NCBI RefSeq assembly: GCF_030865425.1
Contig: NZ_JAVFCB010000003.1
Location: 124,001-188,000, forward strand
Reading direction: 5' to 3'
Source: Microbacterium capsulatum
GTDB taxonomy: Bacteria > Actinomycetota > Actinomycetes > Actinomycetales > Microbacteriaceae
DNA length: 64,000 nucleotides
Shown here: piece by piece, positions 29,254 through 37,938 of the stretch
Position numbering within the stretch: the first letter of the stretch is position 1
Layout: each line of letters opens with the position of its first letter
The notes under the pieces: generated by a model
What the model saw: the letters and a program-made list of their open reading frames with translations, nothing else
Told to the model about the DNA's origin: nothing
Databases searched by the model: none
Program-made: the position numbers and the translations under genes

Positions 29254-31755
29254 TCAGGCGCCGAGCACGACCCGCTTCGCATGCCCGTGGCCGTCGAGTG
29301 CGAACTCGAGGGTCAGCGGCGACGTCGACACCACCCGCACGCCGTCGTCGCCCTCGATCACCGTCGTCTCCGCGACGCCGGCGAGCACGACCTGCGCCGT
29401 CGTCTGCGTGCGGCTCGGGTCGGACAGCGCGACCGTGGTGCGGCCGGAGTCGGTGTGCACCGCGAGCGAGCACGGCCCGGTCACCGCGGCGCCCGACGCC
29501 GGCGTCTGGCCGGCCGGCGTCGCCTGGAAGAAGTTCGCGAGCGTCAGGCCGAGGCTCGCGACCCGGATCGCCTGGGCCTGCGCGTTGTTCGCCAGGACCT
29601 CGACGGTCGGCGCGTCGGACTCGGTGAAGGTGACCGAGTGGTCCACGTTCGGAAGCACCATGTACGCGTAGCCGCCGCCGGACGGATCCTTGCCGTGGTG
29701 GTGGGTGACGGTGACGTAGTCGCGGTTCTTGACGTCGGTCGTCCCGCCCGTGTCGGATCCGGAGTTGATGCTGTGCCAGTCGCCCGAGCGGGGCACGACC
29801 TGCACGTCGATCGTGCCGCTGACGTTCTCGCCCCGGAGGAAGACGTAGCCGCCGTGGCCCATGATGTGCGCGTTGCGCTTGACGGTGATCGCGCCGTCGG
29901 CGGCGGTGAGCACCCGGTTGCGGTTGTCGGTGCGCACGTTCGGCACGGTCCCCGGCGCGAACGACCGGTTGTCGACGGTCGTGTAGACGTCGAAGCCGGA
30001 CGCCGAGGTGATCGCCGCGCCGAGGCAGACGACCTTGTCGTCGAGGAAGAACCAGGACTTGCGGGCGCTCAGGCTCTTGTCGAAGTTCAGGTGATCCATG
30101 CCCTGGATGCCCCAGCGCTCCTCGAGCGCGAGGCCGCCGCCGAACGCCTGGAACGCGCGCGGGATCCCGGTGCCGTCCGCCGCGCCGTTCGCCCGCGGCG
30201 CCGCCGTGACGGTCGTTCCGGGCAGCCGGTACGGGTCGATCGTGGGCCAGAAGTCGGCGCTGTACTGCGCCGGATCCGCCGAGCTGTAGAAGAAGGTCAG
30301 GCCGTCGCCCTGATACCAGCCGAGATTGTTCTCCTTGTTGCCCCACTCGTAGCGGCCGATCCGCTTCGAGGAGAGGTTGACCACGGCGCTGAAGTTCGGG
30401 CGGTGGTGCACGAGGCGGTCCTGGTCGCCGAACGCCCTGGTGTACACCGGGGCGTCCGCCGGGGTGATCGAGGAGTCGGCGAGGGCCGACGTGACCAGGA
30501 GCGACTTGGCGACGGTCTGGGTGGGCAGGCCGTACAGCTTCTCGTCGGTGCAGCGCAGCAGCCAGCCCTTCACGAGCGACAGGTAGCGACTGCGGTACGG
30601 CTCGCCCGCGCCCGGGGCGAGCAGCAGGATCGCGGTGATCGCGGAGGCGCCGTCGACGAAGTCGGGCTCGCCCTGGCGCGAGACGGCGCGGCCGCGGACG
30701 GCCTCCATCATCCGGCCGTTCCAGACGAACGGCGCGTAGGTCGCTTCGACGGCGTCCAGGATCACGGACTTCTTCGGATCCGTCACGTCCCAGTCGCTGC
30801 CGCCGAGCAGGCTCAGGATCTCGGCGATGCCGCCGAGGGTGACCACGCCGTACGTGCCGACGTACGGCAGGTACGTGTGCTGCACGAAGGATCCGTCGGC
30901 GTAGAAGCCGTCGCCGCTCGTGACATAGCCGAACACGCTGTTGCGGCCGGCGCGGACCGTGTCGCTGAGCGCGTCGCGGGCGAGTGCGATCTCGTCGGTA
31001 CGGGAGTCGAGAATCCCGCGCAGCGCGCACGACAGCGCCTTGTCGGTGCGGTTCGCGCCGGTCTCGGCGAAGCTCGTGCCGCGGCCGCGCCAGTTCGGGT
31101 CGGGGGTGAAGTAGCGGGCCGCCGCCATCAGCGCCGTGCGCAGGTCGGCCGGGACGACGTCGTGCAGCAGGACGCAGATGTCGGCGGCCTTGCGGGGCAC
31201 GCCGATCTCCCAGAACCACCAGTTGCCGACCGGCGACGCGCCGGCCTTGTAGACGTTCGCGCTGAGCCAGGTGAGTGCGTCGACGAGGTCGGCGGCGAGC
31301 GCGGCGTCGCCGTGCTGCGCGCAGCCGGCGGTCGAATACGCGAGGGCGAGGTCGAAGATCCGGTTGAACGTGACGCCCATGTTCCCGGAGAGGAGCGTGC
31401 CGCTGACGCCCGCGAGGGGCAGGTCGGCCCAGATGCCGGGGGTCGCCGCGGGACGGACCATCGCGTTCCAGGAGTCGGTGGCCTTCGTGCTCATGCCGCT
31501 CAGCACGCCGGCGAGCTCGGGCACGGACGCCGCACTGCCGTCGCCGGCGAGCATCACCCGACGGCGCGCGATGAGCACGGAGAGCGGATCGTCGGTCGCG
31601 GCGAACGGGCTCAGGCCCATGGCGAGCGCACCGCCGGTCGTCGTGCGGGCGCCCTGGCGGGTGCCGGCACTGGCGGATTCGCCGGCTGCGACGACGAGCG
31701 CGCCGGCGCCCAGCAGTCCGAGCAGCGCACGGCGGTTCATGTCGAGAGGGGACAT
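29254..31755 (-). CDS. Secreted polysaccharide lyase family 8 (hyaluronate/chondroitin/xanthan-lyase type)
   Basis: 833 aa. N-terminal twin-arginine signal NRRALLGLLGAGALVVAAG ending near ASA, so Tat export is likely. The alpha-toroid domain carries NWWFWEIGVPRKAADIC near residue 180 and DGSFVQHTYLPYVGTYG near 285, holding the Asn, His and Tyr of PL8 catalysis. C-terminal beta domains follow. It cleaves an acidic polysaccharide by beta-elimination; which one cannot be told. ATG 31755 sits 6 bases after GGAGG. No unsaturated-glucuronyl hydrolase or transporter is adjacent. Confidence 0.92.
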   Translation of the reverse strand: MSPLDMNRRALLGLLGAGALVVAAGESASAGTRQGARTTTGGALAMGLSPFAATDDPLSVLIARRRVMLAGDGSAASVPELAGVLSGMSTKATDSWNAMVRPAATPGIWADLPLAGVSGTLLSGNMGVTFNRIFDLALAYSTAGCAQHGDAALAADLVDALTWLSANVYKAGASPVGNWWFWEIGVPRKAADICVLLHDVVPADLRTALMAAARYFTPDPNWRGRGTSFAETGANRTDKALSCALRGILDSRTDEIALARDALSDTVRAGRNSVFGYVTSGDGFYADGSFVQHTYLPYVGTYGVVTLGGIAEILSLLGGSDWDVTDPKKSVILDAVEATYAPFVWNGRMMEAVRGRAVSRQGEPDFVDGASAITAILLLAPGAGEPYRSRYLSLVKGWLLRCTDEKLYGLPTQTVAKSLLVTSALADSSITPADAPVYTRAFGDQDRLVHHRPNFSAVVNLSSKRIGRYEWGNKENNLGWYQGDGLTFFYSSADPAQYSADFWPTIDPYRLPGTTVTAAPRANGAADGTGIPRAFQAFGGGLALEERWGIQGMDHLNFDKSLSARKSWFFLDDKVVCLGAAITSASGFDVYTTVDNRSFAPGTVPNVRTDNRNRVLTAADGAITVKRNAHIMGHGGYVFLRGENVSGTIDVQVVPRSGDWHSINSGSDTGGTTDVKNRDYVTVTHHHGKDPSGGGYAYMVLPNVDHSVTFTESDAPTVEVLANNAQAQAIRVASLGLTLANFFQATPAGQTPASGAAVTGPCSLAVHTDSGRTTVALSDPSRTQTTAQVVLAGVAETTVIEGDDGVRVVSTSPLTLEFALDGHGHAKRVVLGA

Positions 31756-31903
31756 CATCGGCCTCCGGATCGTTCGGGGAAGGGGATTCGACGACCACGG
31801 TATACGCTTTCCCAACCAAATAGTAGACCGTACGTACATATCAATCGGGATCCGCAGAGGCCGTGCACGGCCGGCGCCCACGTTCACGCCGTACCCTCGG
31901 ATC

Positions 31904-32509
31904 ATGCGCCTGATCGCCGACGCCGACCCGGAACGCTGGATCCCCGTGACCGGTTCCCTGGGCTTCAAGGGACGCCGCCAACGCAAGGCGGCGATCCGGA
32001 TGCTGCTCGGCCAGGCCGGCGCGGCGTTCGGCGCCGAGGCACGGCCCGGATCCGGCTTCGGCGCGTGGGCGCTGAGCCAGGCGGCCCCGTTCCTCATGCG
32101 CCGGGCCGACGGCCGCGTGCTCGTGTGGACCTGGAAGGCCGAGCCCGAGCTCATCGTCGCGATGGCGAGCGCGCAGGAGCTCACCCCGCAGCTGCGCACG
32201 GCGCGCGCGATGATGCCGATGGAGTACGACGACACCGAGGAGTTCGCGAACCCCTACCTCGGCACGGGCGAGCGGCTCGTCGTGCCGCTGCCGCCGCCCG
32301 GTGCGAACGGGCGGGCATCCACGCCGCCGTTCGCGACCTACACCTGGGACACCGGCACCCACCTGATCACGCTGCAGGCGGTGTGCGCCGACCGCGAGCG
32401 GTTCGGCACGGTGATCCGGGACGTCGACGACCTCGCCCGCACCCTGCGCACCGCCGACGACCTGTCCGTCGGCGAATCCGGCCCCGTGCTGCGGCTGCCG
32501 CCGGCCTGA
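31904..32509 (+). CDS. Conserved hypothetical protein, about 200 aa
   Basis: 201 aa, no signal peptide or membrane segment. Starts MRLIADADPERWIPVTGSLGFKGRRQRKAAIRML; a notable segment is DDTEEFANPYLGTGERLVVPLPPP near residue 105. I do not recognise a catalytic motif. Codon use matches its neighbours. Divergent from the polysaccharide lyase across about 150 bp that is locally AT-rich (GTACGTAC at about 31831). A repeat element follows its stop. Function unknown. Confidence 0.72.
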   Translation: MRLIADADPERWIPVTGSLGFKGRRQRKAAIRMLLGQAGAAFGAEARPGSGFGAWALSQAAPFLMRRADGRVLVWTWKAEPELIVAMASAQELTPQLRTARAMMPMEYDDTEEFANPYLGTGERLVVPLPPPGANGRASTPPFATYTWDTGTHLITLQAVCADRERFGTVIRDVDDLARTLRTADDLSVGESGPVLRLPPA

Positions 32510-32533
32510 CCCGGCGGCACCCTCGCCCTGCCG

Positions 32534-32640
32534 CACCCCTGCTCGCTGGTCGCGAATCGTCGCCACACCGGCCGAATGAGGGCGTGTCGCGACCAGCGAG
32601 CAGGGGTGGGATCGCCGAGCAGGGGTGGGATCGCCGAGCA
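32534..32640. repeat. Palindromic intergenic repeat, copy 1
   Basis: A 22-base perfect inverted repeat has its left arm at 32534-32555 (beginning CACCCCTGCTCGCTGG) and right arm at 32587-32608, with a 31-base loop. It is followed by two direct copies of GGGATCGCCGAGCAGGGGT-type sequence. A second member of the family is at 62784-62848. Confidence 0.8.
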
Positions 32641-32689
32641 GGTATGCCGGGGCGTAGTAGGTGATGGGGACGACCGAGGGATCCCCGGA

Positions 32690-33559
32690 TCAGCTCAGCG
32701 TGCGCACCGCGTTCTCGACCTCGGCGAGCCCGTCGGCGTCGGGGGCGTCGATCGCCATCCGCACCGTACCCGCCGCCACGCCGAGCAGCGCGTACGCGGC
32801 CTTCATGCGCGCCATGTCCCCCCGGATCGCGTCGACGGCCGCGTCCACGCCCACCTGCGCGTCGGCGATGCGGTTGGCGTCCCCGGACTCGGCCGCGTCG
32901 CGCAGCGCGCGGAACGGCTTGGGCAGCACCGAGGAGATCCCCGAGACCACACCCTGCGCACCGACCTCGGCCGCCGTGGCGAGGTCGCGGTCACTACCGG
33001 TGTAGAGGAGGAACTCGTCCGCGACGACGGCACGGTATGCGGCGATCTGGCTCAGCGGCTCGTCGCTGATCTTCGCGCCGACGATGTTCGGCAGCTGGGC
33101 GAGCCGGGCCATGAGCTCGGCGGAGACGAAGTTCCCGGTGCGCGCGCGGAACACGTACACGTAGACGTCCAGGCCCTCGGACGCCGCCGAGACCTGCTGG
33201 TAGAACTCGTACAGGCCCTCGTCGCTCGCCGCGAGGTAGTAGGGCGTGATCACGGCGATCTCGGTGGCGCCGGCCTCGCGCACCGAGGCGATGAGCCGCA
33301 GCACCTCGTACAGGCTGGGCGCACCGACGTGCACGATCACGCGCATGCTGCTGCCGAGCTCCTCGACGCTCGCCCGGGTCAGCGCGACGCGCTCTTCGTA
33401 GGAGAGCGCAGGGAACTCGCCGGTCGTGCCGAGCACGAACGCGCCCTCGTTGCCGGACTGCGCGACGAAACGGAGGATCTCGCGCGATCCCTCCAGGTCG
33501 AGTGCGCCGTCCGCGGCGAAGGCGACGGGAACGGCGGTGATGATGTCACGACGGGACAT
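32690..33559 (-). CDS. Dihydrodipicolinate synthase/N-acetylneuraminate lyase family protein (A)
   Basis: 289 aa class I aldolase. GTTGEF at 44-49, active-site Tyr135 and Schiff-base Lys163 in GAKISDE. The usual YNxP/YxIP around the tyrosine reads VYVYVF here, shared with the paralogue at 48463, so they form a distinct clade rather than DapA. Likely a 2-keto-3-deoxy sugar-acid aldolase or dehydratase (inference). Last gene of the operon running from 40285; 44 bp behind the SDR gene. Confidence 0.88.
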   Translation of the reverse strand: MSRRDIITAVPVAFAADGALDLEGSREILRFVAQSGNEGAFVLGTTGEFPALSYEERVALTRASVEELGSSMRVIVHVGAPSLYEVLRLIASVREAGATEIAVITPYYLAASDEGLYEFYQQVSAASEGLDVYVYVFRARTGNFVSAELMARLAQLPNIVGAKISDEPLSQIAAYRAVVADEFLLYTGSDRDLATAAEVGAQGVVSGISSVLPKPFRALRDAAESGDANRIADAQVGVDAAVDAIRGDMARMKAAYALLGVAAGTVRMAIDAPDADGLAEVENAVRTLS

Positions 33560-33603
33560 GGGAGCTCCAGGGGTGTTCGATGGGGTTTCAGGGATGGAAG
33601 AGG

Positions 33604-34332
33604 TCACGCATACGACGTGTTGCTCGTCGGCGTGAGCACGATCTCGTTCATGCAGATGCGTGCGGGGAGGTCGGCGATCCAGCGGATTGCGGTTCCGATG
33701 TCGTCGGCCGTGAGCATGAGGGCGCGTTCCGCCGGGCTCGGTGGCTGCGGGCGGGTGTCCAGGATCTCGGTGGCCACCTCGCCAGGGCAGAAGTGCGTCG
33801 CCCGCACGCCGTTCAGCCGTTCCTGGGCGTTGATCGTCTCCGCGAGGGCGCCGAGGGCGGACTTGCTCGTGGAGTAGCCCGCGCCGACGCCCGGGGCGAA
33901 CCGCCAGCCCGCCCAGGAGGACACCAGCACGACGAGACCGTCGCCGGCCTCGCGCATGCCGGGGAGCACGGCGTGCACGGTCCGCATCGCTCCGGTGAGG
34001 TTGACGTCGACGACGCGCGCGAAGTCCTCCGGGGTGGTGTCCTCCCAGAAGCGGTTGGGGACGTTGGTGCCGGCGCTGTACACGAGCAGCCGTACCGGAC
34101 CGTGCTCCGCACAGATCCGCTCCTCCGCGCGCCGCACGGCGTCCGGATCCGACACGTCCAGCGGCAGCGCGTGCGCCACCCCGCCCGCGGCGCGGACAGC
34201 GTCGACCGTGCCCGCGAGCTCGTCCGCTCGACGCCCAGAGACGACGAGGAGGGTCTCCGGCGACGCCAGGGCGACCGCCGCGCCACGGCCGATGCCGGAC
34301 CCGCCGCCGACGATCCACGCGACCCGGGTCAT
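33604..34332 (-). CDS. SDR-family oxidoreductase
   Basis: 242 aa. Cofactor motif GGGSGIG at residues 9-15, NVTGAMRT-like NLTGAMRTVHAV, serine region VSSWAGW and active-site YSTSKSALG near residue 150. Substrate unknown; probably a polyol or ketose derivative of the pathway. Its ATG overlaps the kinase stop by four bases (34329-34332). Confidence 0.88.
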   Translation of the reverse strand: MTRVAWIVGGGSGIGRGAAVALASPETLLVVSGRRADELAGTVDAVRAAGGVAHALPLDVSDPDAVRRAEERICAEHGPVRLLVYSAGTNVPNRFWEDTTPEDFARVVDVNLTGAMRTVHAVLPGMREAGDGLVVLVSSWAGWRFAPGVGAGYSTSKSALGALAETINAQERLNGVRATHFCPGEVATEILDTRPQPPSPAERALMLTADDIGTAIRWIADLPARICMNEIVLTPTSNTSYA

Positions 34333-36083
34333 GCCGTCTCGTCCAACCAGGCGGCGACCTCGTCCAGCAGCCGGGCGTACGCCGTCGCCCCGGGGTCGGG
34401 CCGACCGGCGCTGCGCTCGCCGACCCAGGCGGCGCGGCCGCGCTGCGACACCAGCTCCGTGGTGCCGCGCACGCCCGCCCAGGCCGCGGCGCGCATCGCG
34501 GCGACCGCGGCGCGCGGATCGGCGTCCGCTGCGGCGAGCGCGTCGATCGACGGCAGCAGGGCGTCCAGCACGGTCTTGTCGCCGGCCTGCGCCTTGCCGC
34601 GCTCGGCGATCCTTGCGGCGAGTGCGCGCATCGCCGCGACCAGCGCGGCGCGGTCGAGAGGCCCGTGGCCCTGCAGGCTGCCGCCGGCGGCGAGCAGGCC
34701 GCCGCCGACGAGTGCGGCGAACGTGGAGGGGTTGGCCGTCGCGAAGGCGCGACCGGCCCGCAGCACGGGGTCGGCGATGTCGGTCGCCGTCACGCCGTCC
34801 AGCGCGACGAGGATCGCCGCCACCCCCGACGACACTGTGATGCCGAGGTCGCCGTCGCCGAGCGCGGCGTCCAGGTCGCGGAGCTCGTCGGCGTGCGCCG
34901 CCCAGCGCGGCGCCACAGCCGTGATCGCCGCGGCCAGGGCGGCGCCGGCCGCGGTCGCCTCCGCTGTCGCGACGGCTGTTCCGGAGTCGGCCGCGGAGTC
35001 GGCGGACGGCGTGGTCTGCGGATCCCCGGTCTCGTGGACGGGAGCGGCCGCAGTCACCGCCTCGGGGGCGACCCCGCCCTGCGCGAAGAACGGCGAGTCC
35101 GCCGGTGCGTCCAGCAGGGCGGCCAGCTCGTCATCCAGCGCGAGGATGCTGATCGACGCGCCCGCCATCTCCAGGCTCGTCGCGAACTCGCCGACATAGG
35201 CGCGATGGATCCGCACCTCGCGCTCGTCCAGCAGCTGCCGGGTGCGGCGGCTCAGCAGGTAGAGCTCTTCGAGCGGGGTCGCCCCGAGGCCGTTCACGAG
35301 CACGGCGACGCGGGCGCCGCGCTCGATCCCCAGGTCTGCCACGATCGTCTGCACGAGTTCGTCGGCGACGGCGTCGGCCGGCGCGATCGGGCCCGTTCGT
35401 CGGCCCGGCTCGCCGTGGATGCCGACGCCGATCTCCATCTGCCCCTCCGCAAGGTCGAACGAGGGCTTGCCGGTCGTGGGCAGCACGGTGGGGGCGAGCC
35501 CCACGCCCATCGTCCCGGTGCGATCCGCGGCCCGCTGCGCGAGGGAGGCGACCGTGTCCAGGTCGTCGCCACGGGCGGCGGAGGCCCCGGCGATCTTGTA
35601 TGCGAAGAAGATCCCCGCGACGCCGCGGCGCGACCGCGCCTTCTCCCGCGGCGCGCTTGCCACGTCGTCGGCCCCGAGCACCGTAGCGGTGCGGATCCCG
35701 TCGAGCGCCGCGAGGTCGGCAGCGAGGTCGAAGTTGAACACGTCGCCCCCGTAGTTCCCGTAGAGGTAGAGCACTCCCGCTCCGGTGTCGGAGGCGACCG
35801 TCGCCGCGTGGATCTGCTCCGGCGACGGCGAGGAGAACACGTTGCCGACGGCGACGCCTGAGCAGAGTCCGGTGCCGACGTAGCCGAGGAAGAGCGGGAG
35901 ATGCCCGGATCCGCCACCCGTCACGATCCCCACCGTGCCGGCCGGCAGCGCCGTGCGGACGATCGCCCTGGCGTCGCCGGAGGCCGCCCGCAGACCGTCA
36001 CCGTGCGCCCCAAGGATGCCGTCGATGACCTCGTCGACGAAGTCCTCGGGCGCGTTGATGAGCTTGGTGGACAAGGCGGTCAT
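34329..36083 (-). CDS. Fused dihydroxyacetone-type kinase (DhaK-DhaL)
   Basis: 584 aa. DhaK domain about residues 1-330 with GGGSGHLPLFLGYVG and His223 in GIHGEPG, the residue that binds the carbonyl of the ketose covalently. An Ala/Ser-rich linker leads to DhaL about 385-584 with DAALGDGDLGIT, retaining the Mg-binding aspartates although the usual DGDHG is DGDLG. ATP-dependent. Such fused kinases act on dihydroxyacetone, erythrulose or related ketoses; the neighbours make a C4-C6 sugar-acid or polyol pathway more likely than glycerol metabolism. Coupled by four-base overlaps to genes on both sides. Confidence 0.9.
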   Translation of the reverse strand: MTALSTKLINAPEDFVDEVIDGILGAHGDGLRAASGDARAIVRTALPAGTVGIVTGGGSGHLPLFLGYVGTGLCSGVAVGNVFSSPSPEQIHAATVASDTGAGVLYLYGNYGGDVFNFDLAADLAALDGIRTATVLGADDVASAPREKARSRRGVAGIFFAYKIAGASAARGDDLDTVASLAQRAADRTGTMGVGLAPTVLPTTGKPSFDLAEGQMEIGVGIHGEPGRRTGPIAPADAVADELVQTIVADLGIERGARVAVLVNGLGATPLEELYLLSRRTRQLLDEREVRIHRAYVGEFATSLEMAGASISILALDDELAALLDAPADSPFFAQGGVAPEAVTAAAPVHETGDPQTTPSADSAADSGTAVATAEATAAGAALAAAITAVAPRWAAHADELRDLDAALGDGDLGITVSSGVAAILVALDGVTATDIADPVLRAGRAFATANPSTFAALVGGGLLAAGGSLQGHGPLDRAALVAAMRALAARIAERGKAQAGDKTVLDALLPSIDALAAADADPRAAVAAMRAAAWAGVRGTTELVSQRGRAAWVGERSAGRPDPGATAYARLLDEVAAWLDETA

Positions 36084-36934
36084 CCCTTCGTGGCGCCGGC
36101 GGTGAGCCCGCTGACGACGTAGCGCTGCGCGAGCAGGGCGATGATCATGACGGGGACCGTGATGACCACGGCCGCGGCCATCAGCCCGCCCCAGTCCACG
36201 GCCGCGTAACTGGTGAAGTTGACGATCGCGACGGGAAGCGTCCGGGTGTACTGGTCGGAGAGCACGAGCGCGAACAGGAAGTTGTTCCAGCTGAAGATGA
36301 ACGACAGGATCGTCGCCGTCGCGATCCCCGGCACCGACAGCGGCAGCACGACCCGCAGGAACGCGCCGATGCGGCTGGCGCCGTCGATCTGCGCGGCCTC
36401 CTCGAGCTCCTCCGGGATGCCCTCGAAGAAGCTCGACATGATCGCCACCACCAGGGGCATGGTCACGAAGATGTGCGTGAGGATCAGCACCGTGTACGTG
36501 CCGACGAGCTGCAGCTGCGCGAACAGGAAGTACCACGGGATCAGCAGGCTCACCCCGGGGATGACGCGTGCCATGAGCAGGAAGGCGGTGGTGCTCTTCA
36601 CCCGGTAGCGCGCGATCCCGTATGCCGCGGGCACGCCGATCACGAGGGCGAACGCCGTGGCCCCGGCGCCGACGATCACGCTGTTCACGATGATCGGCCC
36701 GAACGCCTGCGTGTCGAACACGGTGGTGAAGTTCGCCAGCGTCGGCGCGAATGAGAAGGTCCTGCTCGGGTCGATGACGTCCCGAGTGGTCTTGAAGCTC
36801 GCCAGCAGCATCCAGACCAGAGGGGCGAGGAAGGCCAGCACGACCAGGACGATCCCGATCGCGCGTGTCCACCCGCCGAGGATCGTCGCGGGGCGACGCC
36901 GGCGACGGGCAAGGGTGTTCGCAGAGGTGTTCAC
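36080..36934 (-). CDS. ABC carbohydrate transporter permease (MalG type)
   Basis: 284 aa with six predicted transmembrane segments. The EAA loop reads EELEEAAQIDGASRIGAFLRVVLP near residue 175. GTG start at 36934 overlaps the stop of the other permease as GTGA. Second inner-membrane subunit of the importer. Confidence 0.92.
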   Translation of the reverse strand: MNTSANTLARRRRRPATILGGWTRAIGIVLVVLAFLAPLVWMLLASFKTTRDVIDPSRTFSFAPTLANFTTVFDTQAFGPIIVNSVIVGAGATAFALVIGVPAAYGIARYRVKSTTAFLLMARVIPGVSLLIPWYFLFAQLQLVGTYTVLILTHIFVTMPLVVAIMSSFFEGIPEELEEAAQIDGASRIGAFLRVVLPLSVPGIATATILSFIFSWNNFLFALVLSDQYTRTLPVAIVNFTSYAAVDWGGLMAAAVVITVPVMIIALLAQRYVVSGLTAGATKG

Positions 36935-37866
36935 AGTTTCGCCGCCTTCTTGCGCAGGATCGCCAGGACGAGCAGGACGAGGATGATGAGGAGGAAGAAC
37001 AGCATCAGCAGAGCGGCGGCACGGCCGTACCGGGAGTACTCGAACGCGTCGCCGTAGGCGAGGATGTTCAGCGTCTCCGCCTCGTGATTGGATCCGCCGC
37101 CGCGCCCCTTGGTGGCGTAGATGATGTCGAAGGTCTTCAGCGCGTCGATCGCGCGGAGCATCGCCGCGGCGGCGATCACGGGCGACAGCTGCGGCAGGGT
37201 GATGTGCACGAAGCGCTGCCAGGCGTTGGCGCCGTCCACGCGGGCGGCCTCATCCGGCTCCTCCGGGAGCGTGGACAGGCCGGCGAGGAGGATGAGGATC
37301 ACCATCGGCGTCCACTGCCACACGTCGATGAAGATCAGGGTGTTCAGCGCCGTGCCCTTGTCGGACAGCCAACCCTGAGCGGGCAGGCCCATCATCTTCA
37401 TCAGCGCGTTGGCGAACCCGATCGTGGGCTCGAAGATGACCAGCCACATCATGCCGACCGCGACGGGCGTGGCGACCAGCGGCAGCAGGATGAGGACCCG
37501 CACGAGACCCTGGCCGCGGAACGTCTTGCGCAGCAGCAGCGCGACGCCGAGCCCCAGCACGAGCTCGATCACCAGAGCGGTCACGGTGAAGTAGGCGGTG
37601 CGCCACACGGCCGGCCAGAACCGCTCGAGGTCGCCGAGGTAGTGGGCATAGTTCGCGAACCCGACGAAGGCGAAAGGACGCGTCACCGCGCCCTGTGCGT
37701 TGGTGAGCGAAAGGAAGATCGTGTACCCGATCGGGAACGCGATGAGCGCCCCGATGAACACGATCGACGGCGCGATCAGGATCCACTTCAGCTTCGCGTC
37801 GACCCAGTCCAGGGGTGTGCGACGGGGCGCGGCGCGCCCGGTGCGCTTCAGCGCGGTACTCGACAT
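36931..37866 (-). CDS. ABC carbohydrate transporter permease (MalF type)
   Basis: 311 aa with six transmembrane segments and the EAA motif PEEPDEAARVDGANAWQRFVHITLPQLSP near residue 220. Paired with the downstream MalG-type permease and the upstream binding protein. No ATP-binding subunit gene is in the cluster; actinobacterial CUT1 importers often share a single MsiK-type ATPase encoded elsewhere. Confidence 0.92.
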   Translation of the reverse strand: MSSTALKRTGRAAPRRTPLDWVDAKLKWILIAPSIVFIGALIAFPIGYTIFLSLTNAQGAVTRPFAFVGFANYAHYLGDLERFWPAVWRTAYFTVTALVIELVLGLGVALLLRKTFRGQGLVRVLILLPLVATPVAVGMMWLVIFEPTIGFANALMKMMGLPAQGWLSDKGTALNTLIFIDVWQWTPMVILILLAGLSTLPEEPDEAARVDGANAWQRFVHITLPQLSPVIAAAAMLRAIDALKTFDIIYATKGRGGGSNHEAETLNILAYGDAFEYSRYGRAAALLMLFFLLIILVLLVLAILRKKAAKL

Positions 37867-37938
37867 CTTCGCCCTCCCGGCGTGCCTCGACGGTTGGGCT
37901 CCCGCGCGGACGACGCCGCGCAGGAGCCCGACCGGCTT

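Noticed and set aside
31756..31903. AT-richer promoter with GTACGTAC between the lyase and the hypothetical gene
   Set aside because: No -35/-10 pair with acceptable spacing could be placed on either strand, so no promoter is claimed.
29281..32664. Open frame of over 1,100 codons antisense to the polysaccharide lyase
   Set aside because: Composition rich in Arg, Ala, Gly and Val with no domain; it mirrors codon structure of the lyase gene.
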